From: Roseateles aquatilis
GTDB lineage: Bacteria; Pseudomonadota; Gammaproteobacteria; Burkholderiales; Burkholderiaceae_C
DNA length: 64,000 nucleotides
Assembly (NCBI RefSeq): GCF_002205645.1
Contig: NZ_NIOF01000003.1
Coordinates: 310,001 to 374,000 of the forward strand
Direction: 5' to 3'
This document shows positions 8,383 to 16,861 of the stretch, one piece after another. The notes beneath the pieces are model-generated. The model had not been told where the DNA came from. It did no database searches and saw only the letters and a list, made by a program, of their open reading frames with translations. The stretch's first letter is position 1. Each line of letters starts with the position of its first letter. The position numbers and the translations under genes were made by a program.

Positions 8383-9426
8383 TTAGAAGCTGTGGCGCAC
8401 CCCCACTTCCGCGCCGGAGGAGTTCTGGCCGCCCAGCATGCCCGCCGGCGTCGTGTACAGCACGGAGCTGCGAGCGGCGCCCTTGTTGGTCACGCGAGCC
8501 ACGGTGCCGTAGAGCGCCGTGCGCTTCGAGAAGTCGTAGACGTAGCCCAGCGCCAGGCGGGTGCTGTCGTCGCCATCGGCGAAGCCGGAACCAACCGCTC
8601 CGCCGGAGCGGTTGGCGTTGGTGTAGCCCACGCGGATCTGACCGACGGTCACCGGGATGGTCGCGCCCACCGAGATTTCGGTCGACTTGCGTTCGCCCCA
8701 CTTCTTCACGTCAACCAGGGTGTGCAACACGCCCCACGGCGACTTGTAGTTGAACAGCAGGTTGTAGTTCTTGAACTTGGACAGGTTGGCGCCGACATCC
8801 GTCGTGCCGTAGGCACCGCCGACCAGGAAGCTCTTGTCTTCGTAGCCGATCCGGCCGCCGTAGTACTTGTTGCCCACGGTGCCTTCGCCTGCGGCGACAT
8901 GGAACTGACCGTAGACGCCACCCAGGTTCTTCGGCAGGAAGTAGCTCACGCCGTTGTCCGTACGCTGGATCGTGGTTGCACCACTGCCCAGGTTCGCGCC
9001 GCTGCCATAAACAAAGATGCCGCGAGATCCAACACCCACGATGCCAAATTCATCGTTGAGCGTGTTGTTGTAGGTCGGGGTGGTGTCCCGGCCTAGGCGA
9101 ACCTCACCGAAATCACCCATCAGGCTGATCGTCGAGCGGCGGTTCCAGTATTTGCTGGCGTTGGAGGTGCCGGTGTCCAGATCGATGCCCGACTCCAGGT
9201 GGAAGCCAGCCGACAGTCCGCCGCCCAGTTCTTCAACGCCACGAACGCCCAGCCGGCTGGTTGTGTTCCCACCGGACGTCACGCCCTTGACCGTACCCGC
9301 GTTGCCGTTCTTCACCTGGCGCACGGCAACGTCAGCGACGCCGAACAGCGTGACGGACGAGGTTTGCGCGAAGGCCGAGCCGGCAAGCGCGCTGCATGCC
9401 AATGCCAAGAGGACTGGCTTATTCAT
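8383..9426 (-). CDS. Gram-negative porin, Burkholderiales type
   Basis: A 347-residue outer-membrane trimeric porin. The signal peptide is MNKPVLLALACSALAGSAFA, then QTSSVTLFGVADVAV, the standard first strand of betaproteobacterial general porins. Alternating beta-strand patterns run throughout and the protein ends in a C-terminal Phe (EVGVRHSF), the outer-membrane assembly signal. AGGAG lies upstream of the ATG. It is divergent from the Sel1-repeat gene and closed by its own terminator. Porins near metal clusters may modulate metal entry; that role here is inference. Confidence 0.93.
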   Translation of the reverse strand: MNKPVLLALACSALAGSAFAQTSSVTLFGVADVAVRQVKNGNAGTVKGVTSGGNTTSRLGVRGVEELGGGLSAGFHLESGIDLDTGTSNASKYWNRRSTISLMGDFGEVRLGRDTTPTYNNTLNDEFGIVGVGSRGIFVYGSGANLGSGATTIQRTDNGVSYFLPKNLGGVYGQFHVAAGEGTVGNKYYGGRIGYEDKSFLVGGAYGTTDVGANLSKFKNYNLLFNYKSPWGVLHTLVDVKKWGERKSTEISVGATIPVTVGQIRVGYTNANRSGGAVGSGFADGDDSTRLALGYVYDFSKRTALYGTVARVTNKGAARSSVLYTTPAGMLGGQNSSGAEVGVRHSF

Positions 9427-9804
9427 GAACTTCTCCTATTCGATGGTCGATGCATAGAGACGCGATTCGCCTCAAGCACGACGCAGGCTAGGGAGAAGAG
9501 CAAGGGAAATCCACGAGTTCTACCGATTGAGCGGGGGCGTACTCGCGCACGGTGGTCCAAACGGTCGTGAGACGTGTCGCTCAGGACACAGCCGAAGCAG
9601 CAGGAAATTTCTGATGCGAGGTCACATGTTCGACACGTCCCAGACTGACCAACGCCATCGACGTTGAAGCTGACGAACCGGTAATCAGGCCGTCAGTTGT
9701 TGGTCAATGCCTGGTCTCTAGTCTCTCGTCTGCTCGCGATGTACCGGCGACGCGAGTGTCCCGAAGATGCTCAGCAAATGCGCCAGTACCAAGAAAGGCG
9801 CTCG
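9427..9804. other. Intergenic region between divergent porin and Sel1-repeat genes
   Basis: About 380 bases with no credible gene. It must hold the porin promoter (left) and the promoter of the Sel1/GtrB/ArnT cluster (right). A CopR-box-like sequence lies at 9670-9685. Weak in-frame starts for the Sel1 gene (TTG 9697, ATG 9739, 9778) also fall here. Confidence 0.6.
9670..9685 (+). promoter_or_regulatory. CopR-box-like sequence upstream of the Sel1/GtrB/ArnT cluster
   Basis: CTGACG-N5-GTAAT, one mismatch from the CTGACA-N5-GTAAT box described for pseudomonad CopR. It lies about 120 bases before the chosen start at 9805, in promoter range. Related boxes occur at 18993-19009 and 29810-29826. 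Confidence 0.4.
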
Positions 9805-11379
9805 ATGAGAAGACAAGACATTCAACTGATTTCCAGGGCAAGGCGAGGAGACGCTGCGGCCTGCTTCGAGGCCGGGCGCTTGTACCTCGAAGGGATGAAG
9901 GGATTCCCGCGGCACGTGCCGCTCGGACTCGAGTACTTGAGTCAGGTCGAGACCCTCAGGGAGGACGAAGCTCAGCGGCTGATCGTTGAGGCGCTCGACC
10001 TGCATGAGATCGCCGTACACGGACGTGTCTCCACGCTTGAGCGGGCTGCTCGCTTTGGCAGCGGAGAAGCGCAGCTCCGGGTCGCGATCTGGAATCTGCT
10101 CACGCAGGTGGATCAAAGCGAGGCGGTAGGCTGGCTTCGGCTTGCCGAGAGGTCTGGTCAAGACGGCGCAAAGGAGGCGCTGACGCTACCCGCCTCCGCG
10201 GTTGACTCAGACGACGCCGCGGTGCTGCGCGTGAAGGCCCTGCTGGGCGTGCCAAAGATTGGGTGGCCGGAACTGATCGCGCTGGTGATGGAGCGGGCCC
10301 TCATGAGGAAAGAGCCGCGCCTTCTGCTGCGAGCCCTCGCAGTGAGCCTGGTCCTCGGGCAGTTGTCCAACTCCACCCTTGCCGATCAGGTGTACGCCGC
10401 GATCAGCTTCGCCAAGTCGATCCCCGATGTGCGAATCACGGTCGATACCAAGGCCATTGAGGTATTGCTGGATGACTGCGTGGATCGAGGGAACTGCGCT
10501 GCGGCGTTGCTGCTGGGCCAGGCGCTGAGCGGCAACAACGTCGGATCGATTGGCTGGGACATGCTGGTGCAGGCGCCGAACAGACGCAAGGCTTCCGCAC
10601 TGCTCATGCGGGCAGCCGATGCAGGCTACGGCGAAGCGTGGACCCGCCTCTATGAACTGCATGCCAACAACCATAGCTCCGTGGCAAATCCTCCGATGGC
10701 GCGATTCTTCTTGGAGAAGGCTGCTGCGAGCGGGGACGTTTCCGCGCAGCGCCGGCTGGGTGCGACCATCCTGCGCGCTGCTGCATCGCTACGCGATGCG
10801 GAACAGGGGATGCACTGGTTGTACCTGGCCTCGCAGTCTCAAGACTTCCAAGCCCAGGCGCTGATCCGCACTTTCATCCTCCCTGTTCAAGGCTGCGAGG
10901 CCGACGCGGCGCGCGGCATTTTCGAAGTGGCCAAGACCAACGGCGCCTTGGCCGCGCGGTTGAGGGTGGCAAGAGACTTTGGGCTGACCAAGCTGGAGGC
11001 CATGACGGTGGACATCGTCGAAGGACTTCGGCCCTGGGGCTTGGTGGTGGGGAAGAACCCGTTTATCCAGCATGCACGACTGTCTTCGCCGCGGGCTATC
11101 CCTGCGCTCTCCTCATCGACCCTGCAGACACTGAAGCGCAGCGTCGGCTACTTGGCTGATGGCGGCGTTCAGGGCTCAGGACCGCGTGATGTCGAGCTAC
11201 GGCATCGCGCGGCCCGGTTGAAGCAAGCGTTGGACAACCACGGGCTGTCCGAGTCTCTCTACTTCGCGAAGGCGAGCTCTGACGCGCTGGATGCCATGCG
11301 CGGTGGACCTCGGTGGGCGCGCCAAGTGAAGGTGCAGCTGGATGCTGCCATGGGGCACGAGGAAGAGGAGCTTGGCTGA
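9805..11379 (+). CDS. Sel1-like/TPR-like repeat protein
   Basis: A 524-residue soluble, helix-rich protein. Several segments fit the Sel1 pattern of alternating small residues, for example ALLMRAADAGYGEAWTRLY, FFLEKAAASGDVSAQRRLG and MHWLYLASQSQDFQAQALI in the second half. Sel1 repeats build solenoids for protein-protein contact. No signal peptide is visible, so a cytosolic location is likely. ATG 9805 is favoured because AGAAAGG sits upstream. The gene is one base from the GtrB-like gene, and it may scaffold or regulate the two glycosyltransferases. Confidence 0.75.
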   Translation: MRRQDIQLISRARRGDAAACFEAGRLYLEGMKGFPRHVPLGLEYLSQVETLREDEAQRLIVEALDLHEIAVHGRVSTLERAARFGSGEAQLRVAIWNLLTQVDQSEAVGWLRLAERSGQDGAKEALTLPASAVDSDDAAVLRVKALLGVPKIGWPELIALVMERALMRKEPRLLLRALAVSLVLGQLSNSTLADQVYAAISFAKSIPDVRITVDTKAIEVLLDDCVDRGNCAAALLLGQALSGNNVGSIGWDMLVQAPNRRKASALLMRAADAGYGEAWTRLYELHANNHSSVANPPMARFFLEKAAASGDVSAQRRLGATILRAAASLRDAEQGMHWLYLASQSQDFQAQALIRTFILPVQGCEADAARGIFEVAKTNGALAARLRVARDFGLTKLEAMTVDIVEGLRPWGLVVGKNPFIQHARLSSPRAIPALSSSTLQTLKRSVGYLADGGVQGSGPRDVELRHRAARLKQALDNHGLSESLYFAKASSDALDAMRGGPRWARQVKVQLDAAMGHEEEELG

Positions 11380-11380
11380 A

Positions 11381-12415
11381 ATGTTCAACGCTGCCTGGTC
11401 GCCGGCGCCCCTCCAACTTGTTCCTGCTGCGCCGATGCGTCAGATGGCTGGTGCAATTTCTGTGGTTGTGCCGGTCTTCAATGAAGCGGCCAGCCTGAGG
11501 ACGTTCCACGAGCGACTGAGCTCCGCGCTGCTGTCTCTGGATCGCCGCGTGGAGATCCTGTACATCGACGACGGCAGTACCGACGGGACGCGGGACGCAT
11601 TGAACGCGCTTCGGGCGCTGGACCCCCGCGTGGGTGTCGCCTCCTTCAGCCGAAACTTCGGCAAGGAGGCGGCGATGACCGCCGGTCTTCATCTGGCCCG
11701 CGGCGAAGCGGTGATCCTGATCGATGCCGACCTCCAAGATCCGCCTGCGTTGATCCCCGAGATGATTCGCACTTGGGAGGAAGGCGCCGACGTCGTCACC
11801 ATGAGACGGAGATCGCGCGCAGGAGAAAGCTGGCTCAAGACGTTCTCGGCGTACGCCTTCTACCGCGTCTTCAACATGCTGTCGGACACCGCCATGCCGC
11901 CCGACGTGGGGGACTTTCGTCTGCTGAGCCGACGCGTCGTGGACGCCATCAATCGGCTCCCGGAGCGCAACCGCTTCATGAAGGGCTTGTTCGCATGGGT
12001 CGGATTCAAGGTCGTCACGATCGACTATGACCGGGACGCGCGAAACCAAGGCCACACCAAATGGGGGTTCCGAAAGCTCTGGCGCTTTGCGGTGGAGGGG
12101 ATCGTCGGATTCTCGACCGTACCGTTGAAGATGGCCACCTACGTGGGCCTGACCTGCGCGGTAGCGTCCTTCGTCTACGCGGTGTACTTCCTTGCGAAGA
12201 CGGCGCTGTTCGGCGAGCCGATACATGGGTTTCCGACTCTTATCATCAGCATCCTGATCCTCGGCGGCCTTCAGCTGATGGCCATCGGAATCCTCGGTGA
12301 ATACGTGAGCCGCCTTTTCATCGAGTCCAAAGCCAGGCCGCTGTACCTGATCGAGGAGTTCCGTCCTGCGGTCTCATCCCCACCCCTGTGGGTCGCCGGA
12401 GCCAGGCCGTGGTGA
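11381..12415 (+). CDS. GtrB/ArnC-like polyprenyl-phosphate glycosyltransferase (GT2)
   Basis: A 344-residue membrane GT2 enzyme of the family that transfers a sugar from a nucleotide donor to undecaprenyl phosphate. The GT-A domain starts at ISVVVPVFNEAASL, with YIDDGSTDGT and IDADLQDPP (donor/metal binding), then FSRNFGKEAA. QGHTKWGF precedes two C-terminal membrane helices and an amphipathic tail (GILGEYVSRLF), as in GtrB. ATG 11381 is one base after the upstream stop, with GAGGAG before it. It would feed the ArnT-like enzyme next door. Confidence 0.9.
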   Translation: MFNAAWSPAPLQLVPAAPMRQMAGAISVVVPVFNEAASLRTFHERLSSALLSLDRRVEILYIDDGSTDGTRDALNALRALDPRVGVASFSRNFGKEAAMTAGLHLARGEAVILIDADLQDPPALIPEMIRTWEEGADVVTMRRRSRAGESWLKTFSAYAFYRVFNMLSDTAMPPDVGDFRLLSRRVVDAINRLPERNRFMKGLFAWVGFKVVTIDYDRDARNQGHTKWGFRKLWRFAVEGIVGFSTVPLKMATYVGLTCAVASFVYAVYFLAKTALFGEPIHGFPTLIISILILGGLQLMAIGILGEYVSRLFIESKARPLYLIEEFRPAVSSPPLWVAGARPW

Positions 12416-13932
12416 GCCGCGCCTTGGATGTACTCGAAGCTGCCCATACCCCTCCCAGAGCGATATCGACCACGTTCTGGGTGGTCGTCTCGTTGGTGCT
12501 CTGCATCGGCCTCCGCCTGCTGACGCTGGGAAGCTACCCGCTCTCGGACAACACCGAGGCCCGGTACGCGGAGATTGCGCGAATCATGATGTCGGGCGGC
12601 GACTGGATCAATCTTCATCTGCCAGGGGATGTCGTCTTCTGGGGCAAGCCGCCGTTGTCGACCTGGTTCTCCGCACTCGGTCAACTGGCGCTCGGTGCCA
12701 ACGAGTGGGGTGCTCGCCTGCCCATGCTGGTGCTCGCCATGATGGTCACGCTGATCGTCTGGAGATGGTTGCGCGACTCCAGTTCCCGCGAGGCCATTCT
12801 TGGCGTCGCCGTGTTGTGGGGAAGCGCGGTGTTCTTTGTCAGTGCCGGCGCGGTGATGACCGACATGGCTCTGACGTTCGCTGTAACGCTCAGCATCGGC
12901 GGCTTCTGGTGGGCCATTTCCGGGACCACCTTGACCAGGGTGCGTCTCGGCGCATTGGGTCTCTTTGTTGGGCTTGCCTTGGGACTGCTGGCGAAGGGTC
13001 CGGTGGCGCTTGTTTTGTCCTTGTTCCCAGTTGGCGTGCATGCCCTGAGTTGTCGCGGCGCCTTCAGAGACGTGAGGTCGCTGCCCTGGATCAAGGGTGG
13101 GCTCCTGTTCTTGGGTATTGCGGGACCTTGGTACGCGCTGGCGGAGCTTCGCAGTCCCGGATTCTTGGAATACTTCCTCGTCGGTGAGCACTGGAGCCGG
13201 TTCACGCAGCCGGGATGGACCGGCGACCTCTATGGCACCGCTCACGAGCAGGCCAGGGGAATCGTCTGGGCATACCTGGCGGTGGGATTCTTGCCGTGGA
13301 GCCTGCTCCTACCCTGGCTGCTGATCGGCAGGCGCCGGCCAGCGAGGCGGGTCGCCGCCGACACGCGATCGGAGAGATCCCCGGACACGGCGCTACTCGT
13401 CGCATGGGCGCTGACCCCAGCGCTGCTGTTCTCGGCCTCGAGGAACATCCTCTGGACGTACGTTCTTCCGGCCGCGCCGGCGTTGGCGATCCTTGCCGGG
13501 CGCTGGCTTGCGCGAGATCCGAGGCAGCGCGTCGTTCACGGGCTTGTCGCGACCGGACTCGTCGTCCTGACCGGCGCGGTCGCTGCGCTGCTCTCGAGCC
13601 AAGGGTCGATGGGCGCCATCCGATCGGCATCCGGCGTGCTGCTTCCGCTGCTGTCTGGCGGCCACAAGGCTTCGGAAGTGACGTTCCTCAATGCACTTCC
13701 GTACTCCGCTAGTTTCTACACGGGCGGCAAAGCGCACGACGTGATCAAGGACGAAGAGCTTGACCTTTGGCTTCGCCGGGATCCGAAACTCGGTCCGCTT
13801 CACGAGCACGAGTTCCTGGTGACCACCGAGAAGTCCTGGCGCTCCCTGTCTGAGGGCCGCCGCTCCCAGCTGCATGTGCTCTTCGATGCCGATGGCTATG
13901 TCCTGCTGGTCCGCGCAGGGCCGGCCGGATGA
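12412..13932 (+). CDS. ArnT/PMT-like lipid-linked glycosyltransferase
   Basis: A 506-residue polytopic GT-C enzyme. The first loop has the acidic DNTEARYAEIARIM block typical of ArnT/PMT family enzymes, which take a sugar from undecaprenyl phosphate and add it to lipid A or another acceptor. FWGKPPLSTWF and LGLLAKGPVAL are further family blocks. About eleven membrane helices precede a periplasmic C-terminal domain. GTG 12412 overlaps the GtrB-like stop (GTGA), indicating coupling. Lipid A decoration would change cation binding at the surface; that link to metal resistance is inference. Confidence 0.85.
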   Translation: MSRALDVLEAAHTPPRAISTTFWVVVSLVLCIGLRLLTLGSYPLSDNTEARYAEIARIMMSGGDWINLHLPGDVVFWGKPPLSTWFSALGQLALGANEWGARLPMLVLAMMVTLIVWRWLRDSSSREAILGVAVLWGSAVFFVSAGAVMTDMALTFAVTLSIGGFWWAISGTTLTRVRLGALGLFVGLALGLLAKGPVALVLSLFPVGVHALSCRGAFRDVRSLPWIKGGLLFLGIAGPWYALAELRSPGFLEYFLVGEHWSRFTQPGWTGDLYGTAHEQARGIVWAYLAVGFLPWSLLLPWLLIGRRRPARRVAADTRSERSPDTALLVAWALTPALLFSASRNILWTYVLPAAPALAILAGRWLARDPRQRVVHGLVATGLVVLTGAVAALLSSQGSMGAIRSASGVLLPLLSGGHKASEVTFLNALPYSASFYTGGKAHDVIKDEELDLWLRRDPKLGPLHEHEFLVTTEKSWRSLSEGRRSQLHVLFDADGYVLLVRAGPAG

Positions 13933-14080
13933 ATCAGGGGACGCTGCCCAACGCGGCGCGCGCACGCGAAGCCGGCGTGACACCTCATCAACTCGCCGCG
14001 CCTTTTGGTCGCGGCCTCTGCGCCGCAGCCGTCACGGCGAAATCGTCGACACGCGGCACACCAATTCTGGAGATTGATCA

Positions 14081-14941
14081 ATGTTCATAGCCATCGGGTG
14101 GGCGCTCGCCTTGGCTTGCATCTTCGGCGTGTTCATTGCGCACGGGGGCAATATCGGTGTCGTGCTCAAAGCCTTGCCTTTCGAAATGACCACCATCTTC
14201 GGTGCGGCGATCGGCGCCATGTTGGCGACCAATCCTCCCAAGGTCATGAAGGCGACGGTGAAGGGTCTCGCGGCCTGCTTCAAGGGCAGCAAGTACACCA
14301 AGGCGCGCTACATGGAGCTGCTAGCGCTCATGTACGACATCCTTCAGAAGGCTCGCAAGGAAGGCCTGATGTCCATCGAGAAGGACGTCGAGGATCCGCA
14401 CAGCTCGCCGCTGTTCCAGAAATATCCTGGGGTGGGCAACGATCACCACGTCACCGAGTTCATCACCGATTACCTGCGGATGATGGTCTCGGGAAACCTG
14501 AACGCGCACGAGATCGAGTCCCTGATGGACGCTGAGATCGATACGCATCACCACGAGGCCTTTCTCGCCGTGATCGCTGTGCAGCGCCTGGCAGGCGGTC
14601 TGCCGGCCTTCGGCATCGTGGCTGCGGTGCTGGGCGTGGTGAACACCATGGGCTCGGTAGGTCAGCCGCCCGCGGTGCTGGGCGGAATGATCGGCTCCGC
14701 GCTGGTCGGTACTTTCCTCGGGATCCTGCTGGCCTACGCTTTCGCTGAGCCGCTGGCCGGCGCGCTCGAATCCAAGGTGGACGAGGCCGGCAAGGAGCTT
14801 CAGTGCATCAAGACCACGCTTCTGGCTTCCATGCAGGGTTACGCGCCGCAAGTGGCCATCGAGTTCGGTCGCAAAGTGCTCTATTCGACCGAGCGTCCGT
14901 CGTTCGTCGAGCTTGAGAGCTATGTGAAGGCCAAACGTTGA
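14081..14941 (+). CDS. motA: MotA-like flagellar motor stator protein, no adjacent motB
   Basis: A 286-residue protein with the MotA layout: two N-terminal helices, a long cytoplasmic domain with VTEFITDYLRMMVSGN, and two C-terminal helices carrying the conserved AVLGVVNTMGSV and GSALVGTFLGILLAYAF blocks. MotA pairs with MotB to drive flagellar rotation with protons. TCTGGAG precedes the ATG. No motB follows; the next 300 bases hold no gene. It is the second isolated flagellar-type gene in the island. Confidence 0.88.
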   Translation: MFIAIGWALALACIFGVFIAHGGNIGVVLKALPFEMTTIFGAAIGAMLATNPPKVMKATVKGLAACFKGSKYTKARYMELLALMYDILQKARKEGLMSIEKDVEDPHSSPLFQKYPGVGNDHHVTEFITDYLRMMVSGNLNAHEIESLMDAEIDTHHHEAFLAVIAVQRLAGGLPAFGIVAAVLGVVNTMGSVGQPPAVLGGMIGSALVGTFLGILLAYAFAEPLAGALESKVDEAGKELQCIKTTLLASMQGYAPQVAIEFGRKVLYSTERPSFVELESYVKAKR

Positions 14942-15245
14942 ACTCCGCGAATCCGCAAAGTGGAAGAATGAAGTTGGATCGCATCGCCCCGGGTGCGCGT
15001 ACTTCCTACAGCGCCTGCGTGCGGCCATCGAGGGTGAGGTCGCATTTCGGCAGAATATGGCTTGATGCGGTCGTGTTGAAGCAGCTATTGCGATGCACGG
15101 AGCCCTGAGACGTTCATCCGCAGCCACATGCCGGCTGAGCGGACTAGATAAATTGTTCTGCCTTCCCGATGGCCTGCGGCCGTAAGCGTGCGTGAAGCCA
15201 AACTGCCGCGGAGGGCATCGCTCGCCCGTCATCGGCATTACCGAT
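14942..15245. other. Gene-free interval after motA
   Basis: About 300 bases with no ORF that looks coding and no motB-like sequence on either strand. No clear terminator or repeat was seen. Confidence 0.5.
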
Positions 15246-15521
15246 TCAACGCAGGTAAGACTTCAACATGGCAGCGATGGCATCTGTTTCTGCGGCACGG
15301 GTGGCTTCATCGAGCGTTGGATCTCCCAGATGCTCCCGCAGATGCCCTTCGAGCACTTCAGACATCAAACCATTGACGGCGCCGCGAATCGCTGCGATCT
15401 GCTGCAGGACAGATAGACACTCTGCCTCCTGCTCGACAGCGCGTTCTAGCGCCGCCGCTTGTCCCTGGATTCGGCGGATACGGGTGAGCAGCTTCTTGCT
15501 GCCATTGACGGTGTGTGCCAT
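15246..15521 (-). CDS. dmeR: RcnR/DmeR-type nickel/cobalt repressor (CsoR/RcnR family)
   Basis: A 91-residue all-helical repressor closely resembling RcnR. With the start at MAHTV the metal ligands fall at His3, Cys35, His60 and His64, the RcnR Ni/Co set; FrmR and CsoR differ at these positions. The block VLQQIAAIRGAVNGLM is highly conserved. An ATG 12 codons upstream is less likely because the N-terminal amine and His3 are ligands. The gene is divergent from a DmeF-like CDF exporter across a shared operator. Metal binding should release DNA and induce the exporter. Confidence 0.92.
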   Translation of the reverse strand: MAHTVNGSKKLLTRIRRIQGQAAALERAVEQEAECLSVLQQIAAIRGAVNGLMSEVLEGHLREHLGDPTLDEATRAAETDAIAAMLKSYLR

Positions 15522-15558
15522 GGCTCCATTGTAGGAGGGGACACACCGCGCGGCCATA

Positions 15559-15573
15559 TACTGGGGGGTAGTA
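15559..15573 (+). promoter_or_regulatory. RcnR-type operator between dmeR and dmeF
   Basis: TACT-G6-T-AGTA: an exact match to the TACT-G6-N-AGTA class of RcnR/CsoR-family operators, whose G-tract gives an A-form-like site. It lies 21 bases before the dmeF ATG and 38 bases before the dmeR start, so it could repress both divergent genes. Confidence 0.88.
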
Positions 15574-15593
15574 TCAACAACCGCAGAATCAGC

Positions 15594-16529
15594 ATGTCTC
15601 CCACGCTGTCAACCACGCCATGGCAACACACGCACGTTTTTGACGAGGGCAATCTTCTGGCCGAGCGCAAGACGCGATGGGCGGTGATGCTCACTGTCAT
15701 CATGATGGTGGTGGAGATCGCAGGCGGCTATGCCTTCAACTCAATGGCGCTTCTGGCCGATGGCTGGCACATGAGTTCGCATGCGGTGGCGCTGGGCGTT
15801 TCAGTTCTGGCCTACGCGGCCGCGCGGCGTTTTTCGTCGGACGGACGCTTTGCCTTCGGCACCTGGAAGATCGAAATTCTCGGCGGCTACAGCAGCGCAC
15901 TGCTTCTGATGGGTGTGGCGGGACTCATGCTGTTCCAGTCCGTCGAGCGTCTCATCACGCCCACACCAATCCACTACGAGGAGGCGATCGGCATTGCGCT
16001 GGTCGGTCTGGCGGTGAACCTGGTCTGCGCCTACTTGCTCAGGGGTGAGCACCGTCACCATGAGCATGGTCACGCCCACGGTCATGGTGAGGGCCACCAT
16101 GCCGATTTGAACCTTCACGCGGCATATATCCATGTCCTGGCTGACGCCGCAACATCGGTAATGGCAATTGTTGCGCTCGTCGCCGGCATGCTGTGGGGGG
16201 CCAACTGGCTGGATGCTGTCATGGGCGTCGTCGGCGCGATCCTGGTCGCCGTTTGGGCTGCAGGTTTGCTGCGGGATGCGGGCAAGGTACTGCTGGACGC
16301 TGAGATGGACGCACCGGTGGTCCAGGAAATCCACGAAGTCATTGCCGACAGTCCGTGGCCAGCTGCCATCAGCGATCTTCATGTGTGGCGAGTCGGGCGC
16401 GGGCGGTATGCGTGCATCGTTGCACTGGTCTCAGCCAGCGATGCAACACCCACCGACTTCAAACGGCTGCTGGGCGTGCACGAGGAGCTCGTTCACATCA
16501 GCGTTGAGATCAATCGAGTCTCAGCCTGA
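15594..16529 (+). CDS. dmeF: CDF-family Co(II)/Ni(II) exporter, DmeF-like
   Basis: A 311-residue cation diffusion facilitator with six helices. TM2 carries ALLADGWHMSSHAVALG, the DmeF version of the CDF metal site in which the usual second Asp is His. TM5 carries HVLADAATS. A His-rich cytoplasmic loop (RHHEHGHAHGHGEGHH) lies between TM4 and TM5. The N-terminal HTHVFDEGN motif is also typical of DmeF. ATG 15594 sits just downstream of the RcnR-type operator; a longer frame upstream would overlap the operator and dmeR. It exports cobalt and nickel from the cytoplasm. Confidence 0.9.
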   Translation: MSPTLSTTPWQHTHVFDEGNLLAERKTRWAVMLTVIMMVVEIAGGYAFNSMALLADGWHMSSHAVALGVSVLAYAAARRFSSDGRFAFGTWKIEILGGYSSALLLMGVAGLMLFQSVERLITPTPIHYEEAIGIALVGLAVNLVCAYLLRGEHRHHEHGHAHGHGEGHHADLNLHAAYIHVLADAATSVMAIVALVAGMLWGANWLDAVMGVVGAILVAVWAAGLLRDAGKVLLDAEMDAPVVQEIHEVIADSPWPAAISDLHVWRVGRGRYACIVALVSASDATPTDFKRLLGVHEELVHISVEINRVSA

Positions 16530-16861
16530 TCTGGGTGTGTCCGGACAAGAACAGGGCCGATCCTGGTGCGCAAGGCTCGCTAGGCAGGCCAAGCTTCTCC
16601 GGCGGGGGCGAACCGCACGACCTGCTGATGGATCCCCTTGCCACGAGCCAATCCAGTTTCTTGGAGGTGCCCAGCAATACAAGTTGTCTTGCCGGCATCA
16701 GGTCGAAACGGCGAAGGTGCCCGCGCCTGCATTTAGGCAGCGCGCCGCAACAGGGTTGCTCTTCGGGCATGTGATCTCCTCGCTTGAGCTGGCAACCCTT
16801 GGCGCTCTTGAACGCTAGTCTCGCGAGAAGCCCCTGGGTGACGTCCTGTCCTCGTAGCCGA
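16530..16861. other. Gene-poor interval between dmeF and the copS-like gene
   Basis: About 330 bases with no confident gene. A minus-strand frame runs through it with a possible small Cys-containing peptide (MPEEQPCCGALPKC...), but it is basic and irregular and continues as an antisense shadow of the histidine kinase gene. I make no call. Confidence 0.4.

Noticed and set aside
8062-9096. A 344-residue plus-strand frame opposite the porin
   Set aside because: The porin has a signal peptide, strand pattern, C-terminal Phe and terminator; the opposite frame has none of these.
15188-15416. Two overlapping plus-strand small frames opposite the dmeR gene
   Set aside because: They are antisense to a highly conserved RcnR-type repressor and have no protein-like features.
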